Shown here piece by piece: positions 1 through 9,482 of a DNA stretch of 64,000 nt. A program made the position numbers and the translations under genes. A model generated the notes under the pieces. The model was not told the DNA's origin, searched no databases, and was given only the letters and a program-made list of their open reading frames with translations. This DNA is from Erythrobacteraceae bacterium. GTDB lineage: Bacteria; Pseudomonadota; Alphaproteobacteria; Sphingomonadales; Sphingomonadaceae. Within the stretch, counting starts at the first letter, position 1. Every line of letters begins with the position of its first letter. The DNA lies in contig JAIXPX010000033.1 of assembly GCA_027486035.1 (NCBI GenBank), forward strand, positions 1 through 64,000, read 5' to 3'.

Positions 1-3000
1 GTCGAGATGCCGAGCGTGTCCTGCCCGGCCCGCTCGAACACCAGATCGGGGCTGCCGCGCGGGTTGTCGGGCGAGCGCAGGATCTTGCCCACCGCCGATC
101 CGAAGGGCTTCATCACCCGGTCCTGATAATCGCGCACTGCCGCCTTGAAGACCTCGATATCCACCTTGGCATCGGGCAGGCGCGGCATGGTGTCGGGCCA
201 GTGGAAATTCGCGCCCTCGCGGCGGCGGATGGACTCGAGGCTGACGATGCCTTCGATCGCGTCCTCGAGCCCCAGCGATTGCAGGAACTCGCGCTGCCCG
301 TCGGTGGTGGTGGCAATCACCGAGCGCGCGTTGAAACGCCGCGCCGCTTCGATCATTTCGAGCCCGGTCTCATCGAGCAGTTCGGAGGAGCCCGGCCCGT
401 AGAAGATCAGCACCGCCTCGCCGCCGCGAAGCTGGGCGCGCCGGAGCATCTCCTCGGGGGAAGCCGTTCCCGGCTTGCCCATGAAGCTGAAATGATAGCC
501 CGACGAGGCCCCGTAAAAGGCGAGCGTGCCCCCTTCCGCAAGCAGCTGGAACGAGCGCGGGAAGGCCGTCTCCCCCGCGTGGCTGACCACGTAATCGGCA
601 AGCTTGCCGCCATTGAGCGCCTTGTAGGCCTCGACCAGCGGCGCGCCTGCAGCTTCCCACGCCTGCGCCTCGGCCTTGTCTTCGGGCACCACGGAGTAGA
701 GGCTGGCAAAGCGCGGATCCTTGCGGTTGATCGCCCCGACAGCGCCCTGCACCTTGGTGATGAAATCGGCGCGCTCGCCAGACGACACCAGCCCCGTCAC
801 CTGCAAGCCCGTCCGCACCGACGACCGCAGCGCATCCAGCCCCGTCCCCGTCGCCGCACCCTCAACGAACAACGTCCGCCCCGGCGCGATTTGCAAGGTG
901 GTGAACAGGCAGCGCGCGATCGTGCCGAGGTTGAGCACATAGCTCCCCGCCTGCTCCAGCGTCAGATCGGGCGGCACCTTGTGCATCTGCGGGGCCTGCA
1001 CGGTGAGAAACTGCGCATGGCTACCGGTCTCGGTCTCGTAGCCCTGAATGCTGAAGTCAGCATACATCGGGTCATTGCCGACCAGCGGGCTCAGGAGATC
1101 ATTGGTGCCGGAATAGACCGTCACCAAGTCGCCGACCTTGATCCGCCCCTGCGCGCGCGTTTCGGAGCCCAGAGCCGCGACCAGCGCGATGCCGCCCGAT
1201 CCGGTGATCTGGACGTCTTCCTCGTGGCTGTCGAAGGGCGAGACCGGGATTCCGGTCAGAGCCCAGATGTCGTTGAAGTTGACCTCGCTCGTCAGCATGT
1301 AGAGCAGCGCCTCGTTGGGCGCAGGCTCGGGGGTTGTGACGATCAGCTCCTTCTCGTGGCTCGCCGGGGGGCCGAAGCGGGGCTGGCCCGTGTCGGGATC
1401 GCGGGCGATGCCGAAGGCATACTGATAGGGCGGGATCGGGGTCACGCCGGGGAAGAACGGCGCGCCGACCGGCAGGAGGTCGCCCGCTGCCTCAAGGGCT
1501 TGCGCACGCATCTCGTGCTCGGCATCGATCCACACCCCGTCGCGCCGCACCGGGAGCGGGGGCGCAACCTTGTCCATGAATTGCTTGATGCCGGTCTTCC
1601 CGCCCTCGGGATCGACGATGGCCTCGGAGAACAGCCGCGCCTCGCGCGCCGTGCCTTGCGTGATGCCATGTTCGAGCCCGGTGCGCACCGCGTCCAAGGC
1701 CCGCGCGCCCGCGACATCGCGGCCCGCCCAGGCGAGCTGGCGCAGGATGCGCTGGAGGAAGTCGTCTTCCAGAACCGCATCGAGCGACACATCCGCTGCG
1801 CTTTCCCAGCGCGCGGTTGCCGCCTGGCGCTCGGCAAAGGCGAAACCGAGCGCGCTGTCCGGCCCGCGCTTCACAAAGTTGCGCACCGCGGCGTGGGCGG
1901 CCGAAAGCGCATCTTCCGCGCCGTCCACCAATTGATCGACCACGCCGATAGCGGCGGCCTGCTCAGCGGTGATGCTGCGCCCGCCAAGAATCAGGTCGAG
2001 CGCATCGCGCACGCCCTCCGCGCCCCGCCGGTCGAGCAACAGGCGCGGCAGGCGCTGCGTGCCGCCATAGCCGGGGAGCAAGCGCAGCCGGATCTCCGGC
2101 TGGCCGAAGCGCGCCACGGGCTCGGCCACGCGGTAATGGCAGGCGAGCGCGAATTCCATGCCGCCGCCCAGCGCCACGCCCTGCACCGCCGCGACGCAGG
2201 GCTTGCCCATGCTCTCGATGGTGCGGAAAGCGAGGTGCGCATTGTTGGGGAGGACCATGGCCTCCTCGACCGTGTGGATCTCCTCCAGCATCTGGCGGAT
2301 GTCCGCCCCCGCCACGAAGGACGAGGTGCCCTCGCCGGTGAACACCACCGCGACCACCGAATCGTCACGGGCCAGCGTCGAGGTGACCAGCACCAGCTCG
2401 TCGATGGCGCGCTCGTTGAGCGCATTGACCGGCGCGTTGGTGACGGTGACCGTCGCCACCTGCTTGCCCGGCGCGACAGTGTTGTACTGCACGAGGAAAT
2501 AGCGGTGCCGGTCGAACAGCGCCTGCTCGTCCGACAAACGCTGCCTGCGCTGCCATTCGGTGATGACCTTGCGCAATTCGTCAAGCGCCTCGGGGTTGCG
2601 CAGCGTCGTGACGTCGCCGACATCCTCGCCCACCACCAGCGCGCGGACCATGCGGCGCATATACTTGCCCGAGCGCGTCTCGGGGAACTGCGAGACCTCG
2701 ATGAAGTCCGCCGGCACCGCGACCGCGCCTTTCTCGGTGCGCACCAGATCGAACAACCGGCGCTTGTCCTCGTGTGTCAGCTTGCGGCCCGCGACGGGCA
2801 CCACGAAGGCGAGCGGGGTCAGCCCCTTCTCGCGGTGCGGCGCGCCGACCACCAGCACATTGCCGACGGGCGAGTCCGGCGCCAGCGCCTTGTCGCGCAG
2901 CACCGCGCCCTCGATCTCCTCGGTCCCCATGCGGTGGCCCGAGACGTTGATCACGTCGTCCGAGCGGCCGTGGAAAGAGAAGGAGCCGTCCGCGTGCTGG

Positions 3001-5105
3001 ATCGCGAAATCGCCCTGGGTATAGGCCCAGGCGCCCTTCCAGCGCCGCCAGTAGCCTTCCTCCCAGCGCGTCGCATCGCCGCGCCAGGCGGGATCGACGC
3101 GGCCGTCCTCGACCTTGAAGCCGGCGATGTCGCCCCAGATCGTGCGCGCGAGATAGGGATAAGGCGCGGCGATCACGATCTCGCCCTTCTCGCCGATATC
3201 GGCCTTGCGCCACGGCACGCCGCCGTCTTCCGAGCGCGCGAAGGGAGCATGCGCGCCCGTGCCTTCATCGTCCTCGACCCACACATCGCCGACGATCCAC
3301 GGCAGCGGATAGGCGTGGGCATCGGGACGCAGCGGGAAATCCTCGTTGCCGAACATATGCGTCCACGCGATCCCACCGTGCTCGGTCGCCCAGTAGGAGT
3401 TGATGTAGCGGGGGGTGACGTGCTCCATCCCGAAGGCCTGCACGCTGGGGCTGACCGGCTCGGCGCAGAAGGTCGCCACGCGCAGCCCGCTCATGTCGTA
3501 GCGTTCGAGCTCGGCAAGGTTCGCCGGGTCCGACATGATCGCCTTGAGGAAAGTCACGCCCGCCTTGAAAATGCGGACATTGTGTCGCTCGATCATCGAG
3601 GCAAAGCGCCCCGCGTGGGGGAAGACCGGCGAGCCTTCGGAAACGAGCGTGGTCACCCGCGTCATCAGCGGCGCGCAGATGAGGTAGCTCTGCCCGGTGA
3701 TCCAGCCCGGATCGGCGACCACGAACAGCGTGTCCCCGGCGCGCGCGTCGAAGCTCGCCTTCATCGTTTCGGCCACGCCTGCGGCATAGCCGTGGCTGTG
3801 GACGATCCCCTTGGGCTTGCCCGTGCTGCCCGAGGTGTAGATGAAGAACATCGGGTAGTCGGCATCGACCGGCATGGGCTTGGAGGAAGCCCATATCGCG
3901 CGGACGAAATCGCCGTCCGCCAGCGCCATCAGCTCGGCTTCCGACTGGACGGCGAAGCCTGCGGCCCGCGCCTTCTCCAACACCGTGCCGAGCGCCGCCT
4001 CGGTCAGCGCGTGGCTCCAGCGGTCGCGCTCCTCGCGCCAGATCATGTCGGGCTGGTGCGTGTGCCGGCACACGATCACCGCCTCCACGCGCGGCGGCAG
4101 GGTCACGAGGCTCGAGGCGATGGCGATCCGCACACGGGCCGCATCGGCGCTGGTGATCCGCCCCTCGCTCCCGAGATTGATGAGCGCCTTGCCCACGCCG
4201 CGCATCACGTCGGAACGATCGACCGTGATCTCCCCGGCCAGCGCCTCGCGCACCGTCTCGAGGATCGCCGCGTGGCCACCTTCGGGCAGGCCGAGCTCAA
4301 GCCCGCCGAGGATCTCGAGCGCCGTCGTCACCGGTACGAAATTGTCGAGCGCCGGGTCGGTATAGGCGTTCTTGAACGCGGCGACCTGGGCGTTCCTGTA
4401 GGAACCGTCCGAGGTAACGATCACCCGCGCGCCGGTGTCGGCGATGCGGTCCGAGAGGGTCTTGTCGGAGAACCCGCCGAACACCGCCGTATAGACCACG
4501 CCCATGCGCTTGGCCGCCTCGGTCCAGTAGATCTGCGGCACGATGCTCGGCATGTTGAGCGCCATCCGGTCGCCCGCTTTCAGGCCCAGCGCTTCCAGCG
4601 CCACCGCGCACTTCGCCACTTCCAGCAGCAAGCGCTTGCGGCTGATCGTGAAGCAATCGATCGGCGCGCCCTTGCCGCCGCCCGCGCTCATGTCCCAGCG
4701 GTCGCCCTCGAAGATCAGCGCCGCTTCGGCCCCGTGCCCGGCGAGCACATGGCGATCGAGTTCGGAGAAGGCGGCATTGGTCCGGCCGCCGACAAACCAG
4801 CGCCAGTGCGGCGGGTTGGAACCGTCAAACCCGGTGTGCCACGGTGAAAAATCCTCTGGCAATTCAAGGAGCAAAGGCTCGGCCGAGACCGCGTCCCAAC
4901 CCTGCCAGCGCCCGTCCTCCTGCCGCGCGAGCCACGCGCCAGCGGGCCCTGCATCAGCCACGAACCAGTGCATGTTGCGCGCGGCAATCGCCCCGTGGAA
5001 GGCGCCGGGATCGGCAAGGGCCGCAGCGCGCATCGCGTCCCACTGGGCGCGGCTGCGCAGGCTGTTGGACCGGGCGGCAATCGGGCTTGCCGGCAGAGTG
5101 CTCAC
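1..5105 (-). CDS. pcs: Propionyl-CoA synthase (acyl-CoA synthetase + enoyl-CoA hydratase + enoyl-CoA reductase fusion), 3' end outside window
   Basis: Continuous minus-strand reading frame (not in the ORF track because it runs off the edge) with AMP-binding motif YTSGSTGKPKGIVHSHG, hydratase motif QGVALGGGMEFALACHYRVA and a C-terminal MDR-type reductase domain (EGAATGTGLDALRSSVRTGLQVTGLV). Putative GTG start at 5105. Confidence 0.9.
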   Translation of the reverse strand, partial: MSTLPASPIAARSNSLRSRAQWDAMRAAALADPGAFHGAIAARNMHWFVADAGPAGAWLARQEDGRWQGWDAVSAEPLLLELPEDFSPWHTGFDGSNPPHWRWFVGGRTNAAFSELDRHVLAGHGAEAALIFEGDRWDMSAGGGKGAPIDCFTISRKRLLLEVAKCAVALEALGLKAGDRMALNMPSIVPQIYWTEAAKRMGVVYTAVFGGFSDKTLSDRIADTGARVIVTSDGSYRNAQVAAFKNAYTDPALDNFVPVTTALEILGGLELGLPEGGHAAILETVREALAGEITVDRSDVMRGVGKALINLGSEGRITSADAARVRIAIASSLVTLPPRVEAVIVCRHTHQPDMIWREERDRWSHALTEAALGTVLEKARAAGFAVQSEAELMALADGDFVRAIWASSKPMPVDADYPMFFIYTSGSTGKPKGIVHSHGYAAGVAETMKASFDARAGDTLFVVADPGWITGQSYLICAPLMTRVTTLVSEGSPVFPHAGRFASMIERHNVRIFKAGVTFLKAIMSDPANLAELERYDMSGLRVATFCAEPVSPSVQAFGMEHVTPRYINSYWATEHGGIAWTHMFGNEDFPLRPDAHAYPLPWIVGDVWVEDDEGTGAHAPFARSEDGGVPWRKADIGEKGEIVIAAPYPYLARTIWGDIAGFKVEDGRVDPAWRGDATRWEEGYWRRWKGAWAYTQGDFAIQHADGSFSFHGRSDDVINVSGHRMGTEEIEGAVLRDKALAPDSPVGNVLVVGAPHREKGLTPLAFVVPVAGRKLTHEDKRRLFDLVRTEKGAVAVPADFIEVSQFPETRSGKYMRRMVRALVVGEDVGDVTTLRNPEALDELRKVITEWQRRQRLSDEQALFDRHRYFLVQYNTVAPGKQVATVTVTNAPVNALNERAIDELVLVTSTLARDDSVVAVVFTGEGTSSFVAGADIRQMLEEIHTVEEAMVLPNNAHLAFRTIESMGKPCVAAVQGVALGGGMEFALACHYRVAEPVARFGQPEIRLRLLPGYGGTQRLPRLLLDRRGAEGVRDALDLILGGRSITAEQAAAIGVVDQLVDGAEDALSAAHAAVRNFVKRGPDSALGFAFAERQAATARWESAADVSLDAVLEDDFLQRILRQLAWAGRDVAGARALDAVRTGLEHGITQGTAREARLFSEAIVDPEGGKTGIKQFMDKVAPPLPVRRDGVWIDAEHEMRAQALEAAGDLLPVGAPFFPGVTPIPPYQYAFGIARDPDTGQPRFGPPASHEKELIVTTPEPAPNEALLYMLTSEVNFNDIWALTGIPVSPFDSHEEDVQITGSGGIALVAALGSETRAQGRIKVGDLVTVYSGTNDLLSPLVGNDPMYADFSIQGYETETGSHAQFLTVQAPQMHKVPPDLTLEQAGSYVLNLGTIARCLFTTLQIAPGRTLFVEGAATGTGLDALRSSVRTGLQVTGLVSSGERADFITKVQGAVGAINRKDPRFASLYSVVPEDKAEAQAWEAAGAPLVEAYKALNGGKLADYVVSHAGETAFPRSFQLLAEGGTLAFYGASSGYHFSFMGKPGTASPEEMLRRAQLRGGEAVLIFYGPGSSELLDETGLEMIEAARRFNARSVIATTTDGQREFLQSLGLEDAIEGIVSLESIRRREGANFHWPDTMPRLPDAKVDIEVFKAAVRDYQDRVMKPFGSAVGKILRSPDNPRGSPDLVFERAGQDTLGIS

Positions 5106-5323
5106 AGGAATGACGCTATCCCCCGTTGAGAGCAAAACTCGCAAGGGCGCGATCCCGAACGCCTGGGCGGTGTTGCATTAAAATTGCACGAAGCGAAACG
5201 CCTCGGCAAGAAAATGCCAAAGCATTGCTTGGATCGATAACGCCGCTGTGCCCCAAGGGTTCCAACACGAAGCCCGCGCGCCAGCGCTTCGGCCTGCGCC
5301 GCACACGGCGCGGCGCATTGGCG

Positions 5324-5359
5324 GGCCCGGCCATGTTTCATGTGAAACATCGCCGGGCC
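5324..5359. promoter_or_regulatory. parS-like site embedded in a 36-bp near-perfect palindrome
   Basis: GGCCCGGCcATGTTTCATGTGAAACATcGCCGGGCC; core TGTTTCATGTGAAACA (5334-5349) is 15/16 to parS consensus TGTTTCACGTGAAACA. Confidence 0.55.
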
Positions 5360-5370
5360 GCCGATCTACA

Positions 5371-5413
5371 GGGGGTCTAGAGGAGGCTGGAGGGGGTCTG
5401 GCGGGGGTCTGGA
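5371..5413. repeat. Short degenerate GGGGTCTGG-type tandem repeats beside the parS-like site
   Basis: GGGGGTCTAGA-GGAGGCTGGA-GGGGGTCTGGC-GGGGGTCTGGA. Confidence 0.55.
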
Positions 5414-5456
5414 CCGCGCTGGCGCTACGCCAGACCGCGCAGCCGCCCCCCTCAAC

Positions 5457-5927
5457 TCACCCGCGTCCGCGATAGGACGGCACGCCCTGGTCGGGCAGCC
5501 ACAGATCGGCTGGCGGCGCGCCCGATTGCCAGAACACGTCGATCGGGATGCCGCCACGCGGATACCAGTAACCGCCGATCCGCAGCCATTGCGGGCGCAT
5601 CTCCTCGAACAGGCGCACCCCGATGCCCACCGTCACATCCTCGTGGAAACCATTGTGGTTGCGGAACGAGCCGAGAAACAGCTTGAGGCTTTTGCTCTCG
5701 ACGATGGTCTCGCCCGGCACATAGTCGATCACCAGATGCGCGAAATCGGGCTGGCTGGTCACCGGGCACAGCGAGGTGAACTCGGGGCTCACGAAGCGCA
5801 CCAGATAGGTAAGGCCGGGCCGCGGATTGGGCACGTAGTCGAGCACCGCTTCCTCCGGAGAGGCCGGGAGCGGCGTGTCCTTCCCGAGGAACTGCGGGGC
5901 GGGCTTGTGCGGGGGTGTGCTTTCCAT
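5457..5927 (-). CDS. queF: NADPH-dependent 7-cyano-7-deazaguanine reductase QueF
   Basis: [32 protein letters not shown]...[20 protein letters not shown] is the QueF signature (catalytic Cys in [10 protein letters not shown]). Start set at MESTPPHK. Confidence 0.93.
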   Translation of the reverse strand: MESTPPHKPAPQFLGKDTPLPASPEEAVLDYVPNPRPGLTYLVRFVSPEFTSLCPVTSQPDFAHLVIDYVPGETIVESKSLKLFLGSFRNHNGFHEDVTVGIGVRLFEEMRPQWLRIGGYWYPRGGIPIDVFWQSGAPPADLWLPDQGVPSYRGRG

Positions 5928-6291
5928 GCCGCGCTGTTGCCCCGATCCGCCGCGCCGCGCAAGCCGCAAGCTGGACGCGCGAGGGCCATGCGCCTTATGG
6001 CGTCAGCGCCGGTTCACCGCCGCTCGGGCAAGGATCCCGGCCCCGCACCACCGCCCGCCACCAACACGCCGCTGATCACACCGGGCGCGAGCGGCGATAC
6101 ACCGGCGGGCGTGCCGGTGCCTCCTGCCACACCGCCTTCTTCGCTGCCGTCGGCCCTGCCAGCGGTGCTCCCGCCCGGCGGCATGGCCGGCCTCGTCGCG
6201 CAGGCGATCACCCTTCCGCTACGGGCAGCGGCGGCCGCCTGAACCGGGCCCTTTGCCGCAGGCTTTGCAGCCGGGCGCGCAGGGCGCTAGG

Positions 6292-7158
6292 ATGGCGGGC
6301 ATGACCCTGCTGCCCGCCCCGCTCGTGAGCACCCAATGGCTTGCCGCGCATTGCGATGCGCCCGGCCTCGTGGTGCTCGATGCCTCCTATCACCTGCCCG
6401 CGGCGAACCGCGACGCTGCCGCCGATTTCGCCGCCGCGCATATCCCCGGCGCGCGCTTCCTCGACCTCAAGACCCTGTTCGATCCCGCCTCGCCGGTGCC
6501 CTATGCCTTCCCGACGCCCGAGCAACTCGCCGCGCGGCTGGCGGGCCTCAGCGTTGCGCCGGATGCGGCGATCGTGATCTATGACGACAGCGCGATCCGC
6601 AGTGCGGCGCGGGCGTGGTTCGTCCTCACGGCAAGCGGCTGGAGTGACGTCGCGATCCTCGACGGCGGGCTGGCCAAGTGGCGCAGCGAGGGCCGTGCGC
6701 TGGAAAGCGGCACCTGCGACATCGCGCCCGCCGAACCTGCCAGCCTCGCCGCGCCCTCGCGGCTGCGCAGCAAGGCCGAGATGCTCGCCAACCTCGACAG
6801 CCGGGCCGAACAGGTGCTCGACGCGCGCGGAGCCGACCGGGTCTATGGCCGCGGCCTCGATCCGGTGCACGGCATGCCCAACGGGCGCATCCCCGGCAGT
6901 TGCAACCTCCCCTTCGGCGCGCTGTTCAACGATGATAGCACGTGGACGTCGCCAGATGCCATCAGGGGCGCTTTCACCGCCGCCGGGATCGACCTCGACG
7001 CGCCCGTCACCACCACTTGCGGCAGCGGCGTGACCGCGAGCGTGCTGCTGTTCGCCATGCACCTCCTCGGCAAGCACGACACCGCGCTTTATGACGGAAG
7101 CTGGAGCGAGTGGGGCGCCGATCCCGCGACCCCGAAGGCCCAGGGGCCTGAGGCATGA
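6292..7158 (+). CDS. sseA: 3-mercaptopyruvate sulfurtransferase / tandem rhodanese
   Basis: Two rhodanese domains; active-site loop TTCGSGVTAS. Confidence 0.85.
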   Translation: MAGMTLLPAPLVSTQWLAAHCDAPGLVVLDASYHLPAANRDAAADFAAAHIPGARFLDLKTLFDPASPVPYAFPTPEQLAARLAGLSVAPDAAIVIYDDSAIRSAARAWFVLTASGWSDVAILDGGLAKWRSEGRALESGTCDIAPAEPASLAAPSRLRSKAEMLANLDSRAEQVLDARGADRVYGRGLDPVHGMPNGRIPGSCNLPFGALFNDDSTWTSPDAIRGAFTAAGIDLDAPVTTTCGSGVTASVLLFAMHLLGKHDTALYDGSWSEWGADPATPKAQGPEA

Positions 7159-8348
7159 GCGGCGGCGGCGATGGCAGGCATCTGAAGCCCGCCACCCGCC
7201 TCGTCCAGGGCGGGCGGCGCAAGGAATGGACCGGGCCGGTCGTCAATCCGCCCGTCTGGCGCGCCTCGACCCATCTCTATGAAACCGATGCCGAGCGGCA
7301 GGCGGCGGGCCACAGCAATGCCGACGGGCAGTTCTTCTACGGCAGGCGCGGCGCCCCGACCCAGTGGGCGCTGGCCGAGGCGCTGACCGCGATCGAACCG
7401 GGCGCGCATGGCACGGTGCTCTACCCGAGCGGGGTCGCGGCGATTGCCGGGATCATGCTTGCAGTACTCAAGCCGGGCGACCGGCTCCTGATGAGCGACA
7501 ATGCCTATGACCCGACCCGCAGCATGGCGACGGGGCTGCTGGCGCGGCTGGGGGTGACCACCAGCTTCTTCGACCCGCGCGACCCGGACGCCTTCCGCGC
7601 GCTCCTTGCCGATGGGGGCGTGAAGGCGGTGTGGCTGGAGAGCCCGGGCAGCCTGACCTTCGAGATGACCGATGTGCCGTTGCTCGCGCGTCTCGCCCGC
7701 GAGCATGGCGCGGTCTCGATCTGTGACAACACCTGGGCCAGCCCGCTCGGCTTTGCCGCACTGGAACAGGGCTGCGACATCGTGATGATGAGCCTGTCGA
7801 AGCATGTCGGCGGCCATTCCGACCTGATGATGGGCTCGGCCAGCGCGGGCCAGCGCTGGTACACGGCGCTGCGGAGCGTGTCGCAGGAGCTGGGGCAGGT
7901 CGTCTCGCCCGATGATGCGGCGCTGGCGGCGCGGGGGCTGAGGACGATGGGCGTGCGGCTCGCGGCGCAGACGGCGGCGGCGCTGAAGGTGGCCGGGTGG
8001 CTCGAGGTTCAGCCGCAGGTGGCGGAGGTGTTCTGCCCGATGCTGCCCTCGCATGGCGGCCACGCGATCTGGCGGCGCGATTTCACCGGCGGCTGCGGAT
8101 TGTTCTCCTTCGTGCTGGCGAGCGATGATCCGGCCGCCTCGGCCCGGGTTGCCGATGCGCTGGCGCTGTTCGGCATCGGCTATTCGTGGGGCGGGTACGA
8201 GAGCCTCGCCCTGCCGATCACGCCGCATACCTACCGCGAGGCCATGGCCTGCCCCTGCGCCGGACGGCCGGCGCTGCGGCTGTCGATCGGGCTGGAAGAC
8301 CCGGACGATCTGATCGCCGATCTGGCCGGGGCACTGAAGCTGGTCTGA
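7155..8348 (+). CDS. metC: Cystathionine beta-lyase (PLP-dependent Cys/Met metabolism enzyme)
   Basis: NPPVWRASTHLYET..., YPSGVAAI, PLP-lysine context MSLSKHVGGHSD. ATGA overlap with sseA. Confidence 0.85.
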   Translation: MSGGGDGRHLKPATRLVQGGRRKEWTGPVVNPPVWRASTHLYETDAERQAAGHSNADGQFFYGRRGAPTQWALAEALTAIEPGAHGTVLYPSGVAAIAGIMLAVLKPGDRLLMSDNAYDPTRSMATGLLARLGVTTSFFDPRDPDAFRALLADGGVKAVWLESPGSLTFEMTDVPLLARLAREHGAVSICDNTWASPLGFAALEQGCDIVMMSLSKHVGGHSDLMMGSASAGQRWYTALRSVSQELGQVVSPDDAALAARGLRTMGVRLAAQTAAALKVAGWLEVQPQVAEVFCPMLPSHGGHAIWRRDFTGGCGLFSFVLASDDPAASARVADALALFGIGYSWGGYESLALPITPHTYREAMACPCAGRPALRLSIGLEDPDDLIADLAGALKLV

Positions 8349-8426
8349 CGCGGCAATAGCTGCGCTTCGCGCCGGGCAATCCATTCTCGCTGGCGGGAGC
8401 GGCGCGGCTGGCCCATCTGCCCCCCC

Positions 8427-9185
8427 ATGCAGAACAGCGGCACCATATTTCTCGTCGGCGCGGGGCCGGGTCCGGTGGACCTCCTCACGCTGCGCGCCGC
8501 GCGCCTGATTTCCGAGGCGCGGGTGATCGTCCATGACGGGCTGATCGGCCCGGACATTCTCGGCCTGGCGCGGCCCGATGCGCGGCTGATTTCGGTCGCA
8601 AAACAGCGCGCCCGCCACACCATGCCGCAGGAAGACATCAACGCCCTGCTGGTGCGCGAGGCGCTCGCCGGTCACGATGTCGTGCGCCTGAAGGGCGGCG
8701 ATCCCTTCATCTTCGGGCGTGGCGGCGAGGAAGCCGAGGCTGCCCGCGCCGCTGGCATCCCTGTCGAGGTCGTCCCGGGCATCAGCGCCGCCAACGGCGC
8801 GGCCGCTGCCTCGCACATCGCCCTCACCCATCGCGAGGCGTCGAGCATCGTCAGCTTCGTGGCCGGCCAGTGCAAGGGCCTTGCCGAGCAGGACTGGTCG
8901 GGCCTTGCCGGCAAGGGGCGCACGCTGGTGATCTACATGGGCGTCTCGACCGCCGCGCAGATCGCCGAGAAGCTGATGGCGGACGGCCTCGCCCCCGGAA
9001 TGCCGGTCGCAGTGATCGAGAGGGCCGCGCGCCCCGAGATGCGGGTGCTGCGCGGGCTGCTCGCGGGCCTGCCGGAGATGGTCGAGGCGCACGCGGTCAA
9101 AAGCCCGGCGCTGATCATCATCGGCGAGGTGACGGCGCGCGAAGACCTGGCGCTCGCGGCGCTTGCGACGGAGGCGGCGCGATGA
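8427..9185 (+). CDS. cobA: Uroporphyrinogen-III C-methyltransferase
   Basis: FLVGAGPGPVDLLTLRAARLI, VRLKGGDPFIFGRGGEEAEA, VVPGISAANGAAA motifs. Confidence 0.93.
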   Translation: MQNSGTIFLVGAGPGPVDLLTLRAARLISEARVIVHDGLIGPDILGLARPDARLISVAKQRARHTMPQEDINALLVREALAGHDVVRLKGGDPFIFGRGGEEAEAARAAGIPVEVVPGISAANGAAAASHIALTHREASSIVSFVAGQCKGLAEQDWSGLAGKGRTLVIYMGVSTAAQIAEKLMADGLAPGMPVAVIERAARPEMRVLRGLLAGLPEMVEAHAVKSPALIIIGEVTAREDLALAALATEAAR

Positions 9186-9481
9186 AGATCCTCACCGGCA
9201 ACGACCTGCGCAGCGGCGCGGTGACGTGGTGGAACGGCACCGGCTGGTCGCTGTTCGTCGACGATGCCGTGGACGTGGGCGAGGAGGCCGAGGAAATCCT
9301 CGCCCGCGAGGAAGCCGCGCGCCGCGTCAACGCGCCCTATGCTTGTCAAGCGACCATCGACGCCGCCGGCCACGTCCGGCCCGCGCATATCAAGGACCGG
9401 GTGCGCGCGCTCGGCCCGACCGTCCGGCGCGACCTTGCCGTGCCGACGGCGCAGAAAACCGGCTGGGACTGGGTGATCTGA
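9182..9481 (+). CDS. DUF2849-like small protein of the sulfite reductase operon
   Basis: MKILTGNDLRSGAVTWWNGTGWS...; ATGA overlap with cobA; sits between cobA and cysI. Confidence 0.7.
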   Translation: MKILTGNDLRSGAVTWWNGTGWSLFVDDAVDVGEEAEEILAREEAARRVNAPYACQATIDAAGHVRPAHIKDRVRALGPTVRRDLAVPTAQKTGWDWVI

Positions 9482-9482
9482 C

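Noticed and set aside
201-4847. 1548-aa plus-strand ORF
   Set aside because: Antisense shadow of the pcs coding frame; Arg/His/Ala/Gly-rich composition typical of GC-rich antisense frames and no recognisable domain.
5371-5413. CRISPR or minisatellite array
   Set aside because: Units are only about 10-12 bp, degenerate and few in number; no spacer structure.
7089-9092. 667-aa minus-strand ORF
   Set aside because: Antisense to metC and cobA, both clearly recognisable on the plus strand.
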